Assembly (NCBI GenBank): GCA_030062745.1
Contig: CP099840.1
Location: 13,857,437 to 13,921,436 of the forward strand
DNA from: Capitulum mitella
Taxonomy: Eukaryota > Arthropoda > Thecostraca > Pollicipedomorpha > Pollicipedidae
Length of the DNA stretch: 64,000 nt
Reading direction: 5' to 3'
Below, piece by piece: positions 23,288 through 64,000 of the stretch. Below the pieces are notes generated by a model. It worked only from the letters and a program-made list of their open reading frames with translations. It searched no databases and had not been told where the DNA came from. Numbering within the stretch: position 1 is the stretch's first letter; every line of letters begins with the position of its first letter. A program made the position numbers and the translations under genes.

Positions 23288-25110
23288 CTTCGTGCTGAAA
23301 ACAAGCCATGGCTCGATAAATGATTTTTATTTTAGATGCCATGGAATTGGTACAAAGGATGTAGGTTGGAGCGGAAACATAAAAAATGATCAAAGGCGGA
23401 GCCAGATACGCATTTTTATTGAGGATTGAGTAGATTTTGATCAGCAACCAGTGGTTTACATCACGGTTTTCAACCCAATAGTGAAATTTATGGAAAAGCA
23501 TATAAAGCAGATATTTGCGCATCCATTGGCTGGGCAGATCCAGGTAAAATGAAATACAAAACTGAAAATATGTTGAATGGGAGGAAGTCTTATGAATCTC
23601 ATGTCTTATGTCTTACGCCTTATGAATGCACAATTAATGCTTTTAGTAGGTTATATTTACTTCGTATTGTAATTCCTGGACCCGCCAGTGATGTTCCTTA
23701 TCTATTGAAACCATCGTCCCCCAAAAATATTGATATTTATCTCTTTAATGAGGTAAAAGTGGTACAAAAATAGCCCAAAAGTTTCTAGATAGCTCTTCTG
23801 CTCTTTAGCTATTTAGCATGCCCTGATTACTGCTCGAAAAATCGCTTCAAGGCATGTCATGAGGTTAGCTAAAGGCCAAAAATTGGGTACCAGAGTCGCA
23901 GTCAGTGTTTGCAGTATCGCACACTAAAGAAAAAATCTGGCATTTCCTTTCCCCCTTTTGTTCTCCTGGAGGCGCTACTGAACGTTTTTGGTACATTTAT
24001 GGTACATGTATGAAACGTTAGTTCAGGTCACAAGCTTTCGTTTAAACCGTGTTTCTTGGACCCGCAGAGGTTTTAAGCGAAATCCACCGCATGAACAAAG
24101 GGCTAAATTTGTTCCGACTTCTGAGGCGCTTGCAAAACCGGTTCTTGTCGATTATTCGAATAAACATAGCAACCTTATATCTGTATTGCATTTGTTGATG
24201 TTTCTGGCCGCCCAAATAGCTATTCAGGGAATTATTGATCAAAGCTGGTGTGCAGCAACGCATGTCACGGTATATTTCGGCGGCATGGACAAATCTAGTT
24301 AACATTTTTCGTTTTTTAACTACGTTTACTGTCGCGAATTGAATTTATACCATTTTGTAGAGGAACGGCTTTGGGCTACAGCAGTGCTGGAAACGTTCGA
24401 TGCTCAAGAATGAGTGCTCGTTTTCTGGCCGTTGGGTTATGCTAGTTAAAGGGAATTTTCCATCTTGGTCGACTTTTCAAAAATAGATTCCACTGGTCCG
24501 AAGCAGAACACCCACAGTACGGATGTTCTGCCGGCATTCGTTGGCCTGCTTCTGGTTGGATCACGCGACAGCTGAAAATATCGCTCCGATGAGTGGGGAA
24601 ATTCGTAGAAAAATCGCTTCTAGGACTCGTAAATATATACTTTTAAGAGGCACTGTGTCCTATAAATGGACCTTTAAGATTGCTACACTTGGTTGACACG
24701 TTTACAGTGTAGAATATTCCCTTTAATGGACACCTGTGAACCTTATGTCTCAAAGTCATGGTGCCCAACATCCGTGCATTTGATCCCCGAGCCGTACCCG
24801 AACTGTGATGCAAACCGGACGCCTTACAGCACCCAGACATTGTTACGATCTGACTCAGAGCATGTATTGCAATTATTGCCAACCTAACCATTCACCACCA
24901 GCTCGCCAAGGACGTGTCACGTTACAAAGCGACCACAGTGTAGTCATGGGACCACCCAGTCATAATAACGGCTGGCAGGTCGGCATGTAACAGTGGCAAA
25001 GCCGAGGTTGCGAAAAGGTCATTTCCTGCGGCCATCGTCTCAACGCGGAACTGACTGGCGGGCCATCCTGCCCTATATGCCAAACACTAACAAGATCGGC
25101 AGAAGGTAAT
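23288..25110. other. Unassigned DNA
   Basis: AT-richer to about 24300, then ordinary. No supported gene or element. Confidence 0.4.
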
Positions 25111-25295
25111 CATTGTGTGCCGCACCGCTCGTGCGTTCGAGGGTCTTTTAGCGACGGACAGAACCTGACACTCGCTGCACGGTCCGGGGGCCCAGCTGGC
25201 GACTGCACGGTCGGCCGCCAATCTGTGGAGTCAGCAGGCGTCGACTGGGGGCTGCTGTCCAGCCGGACTGGGACGAGGGGAATCGGCACCGTTCG

Positions 25296-25390
25296 ACACA
25301 CACACACACAGACAGACACACACACAGGCGCGCGCGCGCGCGCGCACGCACGCACGCACACGGACACGCGCACGCGTTCGCACGCATGCA
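25296..25390. repeat. CA / CG / CACG microsatellite
   Basis: CACACACA, CAGACAGACA, then GCGCGCGCGCGC and CGCACGCACGCACA runs. Confidence 0.9.
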
Positions 25391-25470
25391 CAGTGGGAAG
25401 CCGTTGGGAGAAACCGCGCCCGCATTTGAAACGAGCTCGGCTTGTATGTCTGACCGCCGCTGCCGACGGT

Positions 25471-25612
25471 CGGCCAGTGATCAGCCGGCAGCAGCTGTCT
25501 GCCGCAGCTGCCGGCGGTCGGCCAGTGATCAGCCGGCAGCAACTGTCTGCCGCTGCTGCCGGCGGTCGGCCAGTGATCAGCCGGCAGCAGCTGTCTGCCG
25601 CAGCTGCTGGGC
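25471..25612. repeat. 48-bp tandem repeat, 3 copies
   Basis: CGGCCAGTGATCAGCCGGCA recurs at 25471, 25519 and 25567, exactly 48 bp apart, giving a 16-residue repeat in several frames. Confidence 0.9.
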
Positions 25613-26075
25613 GACACACGCTGCAGCGGAACGTTGCGACGGCGGCAGTGGCCCGCGCTCCCGCGTCGCCGTGCATTGGGCCGGTGAGAAGGCGGCTGTG
25701 CCCGGCCAGGCTGGACGTGTTGGCTGGGCGGCAGTTGTTTCCCGGACAGGAGCGGCGACGGAGTGGCCAGGCGGTGGCTGGAAAGGCGGCCGCCCGGTTA
25801 CGCCGGCTGGTTTTTCCTGTTGGTCACGTGCCGACTGGGCGGCGTCGCCGTCGGTGCGGCGGAGGAGGGGCGCCGCCGCCGGTGCAGCACGTGTCTCACT
25901 GAGCACGAGGGCCGCCTGGACACTGCACTTCAGACGCCGGCTGTCGGCACTCAGTTTCCCAGTCCAGGGCCGGAGACGGACGGTGCCCAGGCAGACATTC
26001 CGCTTGTCTGCCGGCCCCAGCGTATCGAGGCATGTCCTCTCGGTCAGTGCCTGGTGTTCCTCTGGCAAACCAGCT

Positions 26076-27300
26076 AGGGATCTGCATGTTATAAAATCTC
26101 GGAGTCCAGTTTTAGTGGTCTATAAAAGAAGCTGCATACCGTTTGGAAGGTGCACTTCAGATCCATAGATTGATTAGCATACTAGACTGCTGTTTGGTTT
26201 GAGCAAGAATCATATTAATTATTTCAGTCTCAAGCAGTACAAGCTTCGTCCCTGGAGCACTTCAGTTGACGGCGTTGCTCAGAATCTATTTTCAGTTGCG
26301 ATGGGTCAAAGGCGCGTTCTCATCACACGAAGGCACATGTTAATATTGTGTAGCTTCAGTTTAAAACACGACTCCTTGGAGATTCGCAAGGTTCAAACGC
26401 CCTTATCTGGGGACCTGTTATGCTCGTGTACTGTCAGGAAGGTTGGTAGCGCAACTGGGAAATGTTCTGTTGAATAGCAAATACCGGGATGGAATCAAAA
26501 TGAATACGGGCCATATTATGTGGCTAGAATAACGGACATACACAGCTATATAATCCACTTTCCCCGTCCATTTTTGCTTGAGAATATGCCACATCATCAT
26601 TCTGGGAGGGTTACGCAACGGATCATCAGGTGGCTTTTCGCACCGAAGGCACGAGATGGCGGCCCCACTCCATTCTGGGTGCTCCTTGCGACTGGAGACG
26701 GTGTCAGTGAAAGCGGCTCCGATTGTCATTCGAAGGCCCACGCTAACGGCCTCAGAAAAAATAGTCATCTCCGGCCAGACGCGAGAAGATTCGTCGTCTC
26801 ATTGGCCTTTGAAACCGCGAATTCTCCTTGGATGAGATTTCAGAAGACACAGACGTTCCTCCTCCAATTCACGGGTTACTTGAAAAGCTCGCGGACAAAT
26901 ACAAGTTTAGCCATCGTAAGTCCAGGGTCGACAGCGGGACATTCAGTCTTGGTCACCTCTCTTATGAGCGGGCCACCGTCCGGCAGGTGTTGGCCGGGCT
27001 CTGAGCCGTCCGCCAGCTCGGCGTCTGCACGACTGCCATCTGGAACGCCGCGTTGGTCGGCTGTGCAGGACAGCTGCGGCGCTAGACACTGCGTGCGGCC
27101 GGTCCGTCGGCCGTCCGGCCGGCCGCTCCTCAGCCACCCTGGGGCTTCTCCGGAGACCCTGTAACGGCCATCCAATTAGCTGCGCCCGGCTACGGTTTCG
27201 GCGTGCGATTTTCAGCCGCGTCAGCTCTGGACAGGTCAGGGACAATGGCCAATCACACACTCGGGGTACTGCGGCCCACAGCCACCGATGACACACAGCG
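26076..27300. other. Unassigned DNA
   Basis: A TATAAAAG at about 26122 could be fortuitous. 26940-27290 is GC-rich. No gene recognised. Confidence 0.35.
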
Positions 27301-27640
27301 ATCTGGGGCCCCCACGTACTGACCAGACAACGGTCTGGGGCACACAGGTACTGAGCAAGGACGTGGGAAGTCCTTCACGGTTGAAGGGGCGGGGGGGGGG
27401 GGCAAAGAAGCATTTTGGGTCAATTCCCTCTAGTCAGCGTCCGTAGCGTCAAGATGAAATTTAAAAAAAAGTTAGAGGGCAGCTCCCTCTCCTACCCGCT
27501 TCCTCCCACGTCCCTGGTACTGAGCACACATAGCGATCTGCGGCACACAGGTACTGAGCACATACAAGGATTCTGGGGGCATGGGTACCGATCATTCGCC
27601 GTGATTTGGGATAAATAGGTACTGATCACATCCAGGCAGG
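27300..27640. repeat. Degenerate tandem repeat (GGTACTGAGCACA type)
   Basis: Diverged units with GGTACTGAGCA, GATCTGGGGC and GGCACACAGGTACTGA words at irregular 30-40 bp intervals, plus a G-run near 27390. Confidence 0.55.
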
Positions 27641-28249
27641 GGAGCCTTCACTTGAACGAGGCACTTTCAGGAGGGCAAGGGCATGTTCACTGGAATAGGC
27701 ACCTTCAGTTAAGAAAGTCAATGGAGACGCTTTCGGTGGAGCAAGGTCGCCTGTCGGAGTAGGGGCGCTTATGCCAATCGATCGGCGGCATATGCCCCCA
27801 GCCTGGTGCAGGTTTAAAAGTGTTTCGTGCATACCTCGCTTGAAAGCAGAACACTGAAGTCACCTGGCACAACCCGGCTTCGAAATTTTGAAGAATGGTG
27901 TCAGATGATGATTTACTCTTTCGTCATGTTATTGTGGTTTTTGTGCGGCGTTAGACAGAAACTGGGTTTTTTATTTTTCTACTTTTGTGTTAATTTTGCC
28001 CTAATGGTTTTCATTCATGGCTTTGGACTCAGAGCACATGTTAAACACATGCTTGTACCGTGAACCCGCCATCCAGTAGTGCAAGTCCGGTTCAATGGGT
28101 AATGTTGCTTTCTGCCTTTTTCGCCAGACGGCATCTCGGCGGGATCTTTTTCGTGCGGAACAACGCTACAACGCGGCCGCCCCGTGACAGATGGACCCTC
28201 TCTGGTCACTTGCCAGATGACCGCTAGGTGATAATCGGGCTGAGCAATT
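27641..28249. other. Unassigned DNA
   Basis: Nothing recognised. A T-rich stretch lies at 27960-28020. Confidence 0.4.
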
Positions 28250-28326
28250 CGCTCTGGCTGGAACTCGAACCCTGTGCCACCAGACCCAAGTCCCCGATCT
28301 TTCCCCTGGGCCACGAGGGTTCCCGA
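28250..28326 (-). repeat. tRNA-derived SINE-like fragment
   Basis: The minus strand has CTCGTGGCCCAGGGGAAAGA (A-box-like) and, about 30 bp on, GGGTTCGAGTTCC (B-box). The stems are imperfect, so it is not called as a tRNA gene. Confidence 0.5.
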
Positions 28327-30690
28327 GGTCAACTGGGCCAGCTGGATGGTAGGAGATCATGGGTGTAGGATTCCATAGGGCAGATAAGGCGGCAGCTCTG
28401 TCGGCATTGGAAATTTCGACATTAACGTATGCTAGTGCCGCGTGGAAAAAACAGCCTCAAGTTGTCGCTGGCAGTACCAGCTGGCTTTAGCATTACCAGC
28501 TTTAAAGCGCTCTTACGCACAGGCGGGGTCTCAAAACCGATATATGTCCATGCAGAATGTGCACGACATTGACAAGCTGTGTGAAGTGAGTGTCTCTGCC
28601 GTCCATTGCGCGACGTGTGCCGGTCAGACGATAAGACGCGGCCGTGGTCGCCTGCGGCGGTTTCGTTTGGTCCCGGTTGACGGCCGCAACTGCGGGCGGA
28701 CTGGCACAGTTTATCGGCGTGCCACGCCCTTCGTGCTCGGCCACCGTGAGAAAGCCACCGGTCGCCTATGACCGGCCGCGATCGCCGCCGGCAGCGGCCC
28801 GGCCGTCCACGGAGGGCCGCGGGCAGCAGCACCACGCCCTGTTCTCTCACACAGAACTGGCCGGCACACCCGACCAGCCGAGCCGCGCGCCGCCACCGCG
28901 GCCCACTGCAGCCGGTCGTGGCGAGGAATGTTCTGACGCGCGGTCGGACTCCGCACTGCGCGGCTGGGAAGTAGAACCGGCCGACCTCCAGGCCGGCCAG
29001 CTGTGCGTGACGACCTCGAGATCGCGCGGCTGAAAGGGTCGCGGCCCTGGACCGCGGGTCCCTCCGTTCGTCGGACAGACCTTTTTCGCCGGCAGCTCGG
29101 TTTTTGTTGCCGCTAACGTCTCGGGTGGGCCGGCGGTTACCGTCTCAGACTCATCGCGTTTAGGTCGCCGACGACGCAGGGTCTATTCGTCAGCCTGGTC
29201 AGTGAGGCGGACTGATGGAAGGATACCTGCAGATAGGTCATCCGAGATCGCGCCATCTCCTTTTCGTCGACGTGAACGAATTCCTCCTCCTGCCCCAGAT
29301 GCATGCTCATTATCATGAAGCTCGAGCCCGCTGACGCCCTACACATCGATGTGGGCGGCCGTCCTTGAGACAGCAGTGGGTTTAACCCCTATCCTACCTG
29401 CCCGGGAGGGCGACGTCTGGCTCGGGTCGTCTGCGGCCACGTGATCAGCACTGGCAGGCACGTGATTTCATGGTGGCGCAATGTCTGGACGGTGGCCGGC
29501 CGTTCGACAGGCCGCGGCCGGCCGCCTGCTCGTCGGCGACGCTGGCTGCCAGTGTTTCGGATGACGCCGCCTGCATCGAGTGACGCTGGCTGGTTCTGGT
29601 CCCTGTATCTGATTTTATATCTTTCTGGTTTAGTGCCTATAAAGTCTGTGATTTGGAGAATAAGGGTGATGGGTCAGCGGGAGAGTTGGAAACTTGGTTT
29701 TTCTTCCTGGCGTCGGAGTACAAAGTCTCTTTTGGAGTATAAAATGTCTTGCGTTTATGTGAGAAACATGGACTAAGTAGGTGCTTTGCAAGCATATGTG
29801 ACCAGGAGGGGTGGATCCAGTGGCTCCGTTTTGGGTGGCAAACCAGTTTCCTGGGCCTACATGGTAGGTCAGCAGAGTCGTTGACCGGAGGGGGGGGGGA
29901 GTTCAGAGTGTACTTCAGCAGCTGGGTATGGATGGTAAACCATCAACCGGAAGAGAACGCTAGGCAACTACAAACTCTGGTTGAGTACTTACCCATTTTA
30001 ACATGTTCGAGTTAAGTTGGTGTCAAAAGTGTCGCAACGGACTGCTGCGCGGCGCCTCGACTAACGTCACACCTCCCAGCCGGTACCCTCCAGGGCTGTT
30101 GCGCTGGCTGCAGCGTCCTTTCCTGTTGGCGTCGCCACCTGACAAGCCTTTCTGGCCGCCCTAGGTCGGTCACAGGCTGTCGGCCGACAGGCGAAGGCCA
30201 GACATCGTTGATGTATGCAGGCGCCCAGCTTATACCGAGGACAGACAAGGCTGGACTCACGAGCGCTGACCCCCGGCGCTGTGTCGCCGCCTGCCATCAG
30301 ATCCATGCATGATGCATACGGCCGTGGACGGTTGCCGGTCCGTTAGCGACTTCGGAGAGAGTCCCGCCTGGAGGCTTCACTGCACGCCTCAGAGCCTAAC
30401 GCAGCGTTGGTACAGCGAATCGAAATGGCGCCAGCGCTTCCGGGACATAAATCGATTTGTGCCGCTCCTGCATTTTGAGATTTGACTGGAAGTACGCGAA
30501 CGAACTGAACCAAACCCTAGCCCAACTGTGACATAGCAACACTTAGCCTTTCACCATTTGCTGCGGTGCACTACAAATAAGTGGTTTTCCCCTCTCGCCT
30601 TTGGAGGTGAGATGAGCACACTTCTGCACCAATCCAGTGTATTGCTTTTTCACACTGTGGAGCGGATGACTTTTTCGAATCGGCTAGCGG
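28327..30690. other. Unassigned DNA with several GC-rich islands
   Basis: Islands at 28600-29120, 29400-29580 and 30030-30440 have GGCCGGC-rich words and fortuitous frames on both strands. No domain, splice pair or element recognised. Confidence 0.4.
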
Positions 30691-30699
30691 GGACGTGCT

Positions 30700-31030
30700 A
30701 GAGCTGCGTACGCAGCTAGAGGTGCTGCGTACACAGCTGTCCCTAAGCTAGAGGTGCTTCGTATCGCTACCTTGGCCGGCCGGTGGGGCACACCAGGCTG
30801 TCATGCCCGGTCGTCGACGTGCTCGCCGAGGCGCAGCGCGCCGCTGTCCTCGTGCTGGACAGCGCGCTGGCCCCGTGGCAGAAGCTGGACGCGTTGCGAG
30901 CGTGCGTTCTGCCGCGGCTGACCCACTGCCTCCGGCTGGGTCTGCTCCCCAAGCGGGATCTCCGACGTACGCAGCTAGAGGTGCTGCGATCTGCGTACGC
31001 AGCTGGAGGTGCTGCGTACGCAGCTGTGCC
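30700..31030. repeat. Short tandem units around GTACGCAGCTAGAGGTGCTG
   Basis: About 21-bp units, CGTACGCAGCTAGAGGTGCTG with variants, occur at 30707-30765 and again at 30966-31025, either side of a LINE-like fragment. Confidence 0.7.
30783..30975 (+). pseudogene. Fragment of a non-LTR retrotransposon polyprotein
   Basis: The translation contains LDSALAPWQKLDALRACVLP, then RLTHCLRLGLLPKRDLRR. The PWQKLDALR...VLPRL word, followed by a helical segment, is characteristic of the region just after the reverse-transcriptase core in R2/NeSL-type LINEs. About 65 codons remain, ending in the 21-bp repeats. There is no start, no reverse-transcriptase core and no endonuclease here. Confidence 0.6.
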
Positions 31031-31603
31031 AGCTGCCAGCGTCGTTTCGTTGCTGGGAGACGAGATGTTCGTCCACGCTTCGCGTCTATATTGTCTTCGT
31101 CGGGCCAGTATCTAGGAGTGGGCCGGAAATGGCTGGCCGATCAGTCAAAGGGGCTGAGGTCGGGTGAGCAAGCTCCTGAGCCTGGCATGCGGATACCAGA
31201 AGCTGCTGCTTACCCCTCCTAATGGGGAATTTCTGGACTTGGTAGATCCGAGGCGAACACTTGGATTACAGGAAGGAGTGGCGTCTTGATTCGATCAAAC
31301 ATGAACACAGTGGATTCGCCGTGCTGTGCAATCGAGATCCAGCAATCAAAACGAAAAACTTCGCAAAGGTTTTACAGTTTCATACGGACAGACTGGTTCG
31401 TACTGCGTGTTTCTGGTGATGATGTATGACAAACGCCTTTCACTCGCTCTTTTTAGTAGGTTTCCATACCCTTTTGTCGAAAGTATTTGCAACTGCCGAT
31501 TTTTTCTTTGCCATGTCGTCTGACTTGTGGTTCGCTTTTGCTGCCATCAACTCTTATGACTCTTGCTGAAGTAGTGAAACCTCGGTGTGCCATTTGTTTG
31601 CAG
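31031..31603. other. Flank upstream of the gene's first coding exon
   Basis: This is intron sequence if an upstream non-coding exon exists, as the acceptor at 31603 implies. No promoter signal was recognised. Confidence 0.4.
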
Positions 31604-31709
31604 GCTCCGTGACCTGACGCGTGACCTGGAGGAAACGACCAACCCTTGACCGGCCCCTACGACCAGAGAGTGAACGTGGAGATCGACCTGTTGCAGCCAG
31701 TCAGCCACC

Positions 31710-62715
<31,006 letters not shown>

Positions 62716-63560
62716 TGCTCCGACCCGGCACGGGCCGCCGGGTGTGCGGACATCATGTGATACAAATGTGCGCGCGCGCCAGTACGGGACGGATGTGGGT
62801 CGCCTCGGCCGGGACGTAGCCCGGAACAGCCGACCGTCGTCGCAGGACTGGCTGTCTGGTACGTCGATGCTCGACTTGGCGCGTGGTAGGTCTGCGAGCG
62901 ACAGGTAGTCCGGGGAGCGCCTGAGAGTGAATGACTCCAATGTGCGACATGTACGTCATGCCACGTCATCAACGAATGCATTCCTTTCCTTTTGTAGAGC
63001 TCAACAGAGACAATGTACATATGGACGTACCAGGTTATACTGAATACACCTCGCGGGCGAACGTGTGGCAGCCAGTTGGTGGCGATGATTTCCGTGGGAG
63101 AGTGGTGGGCAGAGCGCTGGGTGGCCGGGGGCGATGAAGCCAGTGGCGCCCCGGTCCGAGAACCGCACAGCTCAGTTTCGCCGCCCGAGTGCAGACCATT
63201 GGCCCGCACGGCTCGGTGTCGGGTCACTGGCCGCCACCAGCTGCCCCTAACAGCCTGTGCTGGGCGCCGACTGACAGGCTGGGTATCGAGGGACCAGGCA
63301 GAGGGTAGGGAAGACGGACTTACATGCTGGATACCGAGCACAGCTGGAGATCCAGGAACGTTGGGTGTCTGCACCCCCGCCCCCCAATATTCGGATTTTG
63401 CGACATTAGGCCTATGACACTGACTGGAAACAAAAGGTCTGAAATCCTAAACGGACCCCCGACGGCCTCGTCCAAAGAATTTTGACCGGAGGTCCAGACC
63501 TTCCAGCCTGGTACTCCAGCAACACCTTCCCATTACTGTGGTGTAGAAATGGAATAACAA
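62716..63560 (+). other. 3' untranslated region and flank
   Basis: No intron signal or coding frame of note. I found no canonical AATAAA, so the 3' end is undefined. Confidence 0.45.
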
Positions 63561-63590
63561 GAAATCCGCATTTATCTAAGTGCGGATTTC
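63561..63590. other. Perfect 10-bp hairpin
   Basis: GAAATCCGCA, 10-nt loop, TGCGGATTTC, about 850 bp after the stop codon. Confidence 0.85.
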
Positions 63591-64000
63591 GGAGGGTTTA
63601 TTTTAAACAGGATGTTTGTATATGAAGCCTGTATTTATATGTATATATACATATACAAATACAACATATATACAAATACAATATATGTATTTGTATATGT
63701 AGTTTGTATATATAGTAAAAAAGTATTGCACCCTAAGGAGCAGGACTTTTTTAATGTTTAGAGTGGTTCTCAACACGGAACCGGCTTTTTTCAAACCATG
63801 CAATTTCGCCTTGAAAATGGTCGTTTTTTCCGGATTGTTAACCTTCTTATGAGCTATAACCTCATTTACACCACACAAACCATATGTTTTGGCCACGCCA
63901 GCTAAAAAGAGGCTTTGCACTTTGCCTCATATAGCCTCATTGACCTTTAGGTACGGTTTTCGGATTACGGGTGGGCCAAAAAATATACAAAAATGTACAT
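63591..64000. other. AT-rich flank
   Basis: TATA/TACA-rich run at 63620-63720, then unassigned DNA. Confidence 0.45.

Larger units (their letters stand above)
25111..26075. other. GC-rich island with long overlapping frames
   Basis: Plus frames of 261 and 260 codons and a minus frame of 188 codons overlap here. They owe their length to GC-rich composition, a CA/CG microsatellite and an in-frame 48-bp repeat. No domain, start context or splice sites support any one of them. Confidence 0.4.

Noticed and set aside
25117-26168. Two plus frames of about 260 codons
   Set aside because: Contain microsatellite and a 48-bp repeat and overlap equally long antisense frames.
28250-28326. Functional tRNA gene on the minus strand
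   Set aside because: The B-box is good but the acceptor and anticodon stems do not fold properly, so SINE-like only.

Overview
The window is metazoan nuclear DNA. It has GT-AG introns of hundreds of bases to more than 12 kb, dense di- and tetranucleotide microsatellites, many minisatellites, and relics of several eukaryotic transposon classes: mariner, Tc1, a Penelope-like retroelement, a LINE fragment, tRNA-derived SINE-like pieces and a TTAA-flanked non-autonomous DNA element. It has no bacterial operon structure, no rRNA and no CRISPR array. An arthropod, perhaps a crustacean, is my best guess. This rests on general repeat style and ecdysone-element-like motifs, and is weak.

The main content is one plus-strand gene, reconstructed here from eight exons between 31604 and 62715. 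The exons are 31604-32053, 44614-44729, 45166-45300, 46063-46175, 52034-52113, 52883-53049, 59421-59558 and 60500-62715. All seven intron phases agree (2,1,1,0,2,1,1) and the coding parts sum to 3309 nt, giving 1102 residues plus a stop. The predicted product is a type II membrane protein. It has an acidic cytoplasmic N-terminus with an FDNPVF motif like the LDL-receptor endocytosis signal, one transmembrane helix, a SEA domain with a G-SVLV cleavage-type site, one six-cysteine EGF module, and a roughly 740-residue Glu/Pro/Thr repeat region encoded by the last exon. I do not recognise a named orthologue.

Region 1-31.6 kb has no gene I can support. It holds minisatellites (36 bp at 446, 29 bp at 13264, 48 bp at 25471), GC-rich islands whose many overlapping open frames look fortuitous, SINE-like relics, a full-length dead mariner with terminal inverted repeats (21996-23287), a LINE fragment at 30.8 kb, and several copies of the TTAA element (8.5-9.6, 14.1-16.9 and 18.4-19.6 kb). 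In one place a composite of younger copies has inserted into an older copy.

Region 31.6-62.7 kb is the gene. Intron 1 (12.6 kb) carries two more TTAA elements, AGGTCA-type palindromes, a suspicious A/T homopolymer block, a GC-rich open region and a 51-bp minisatellite. Intron 4 holds a second, different mariner-type transposase relic on the minus strand. Intron 6 (6.4 kb) is almost wholly two large inverted structures in series: a Penelope-like relic between 476-bp inverted arms, and a head-to-head pair of Tc1-like elements with arms of about 1.4 kb. Microsatellites that are themselves inverted bound and separate them.

Region 62.7-64 kb is the 3' flank. It has a perfect 10-bp hairpin at 63561 and no canonical AATAAA that I could find.
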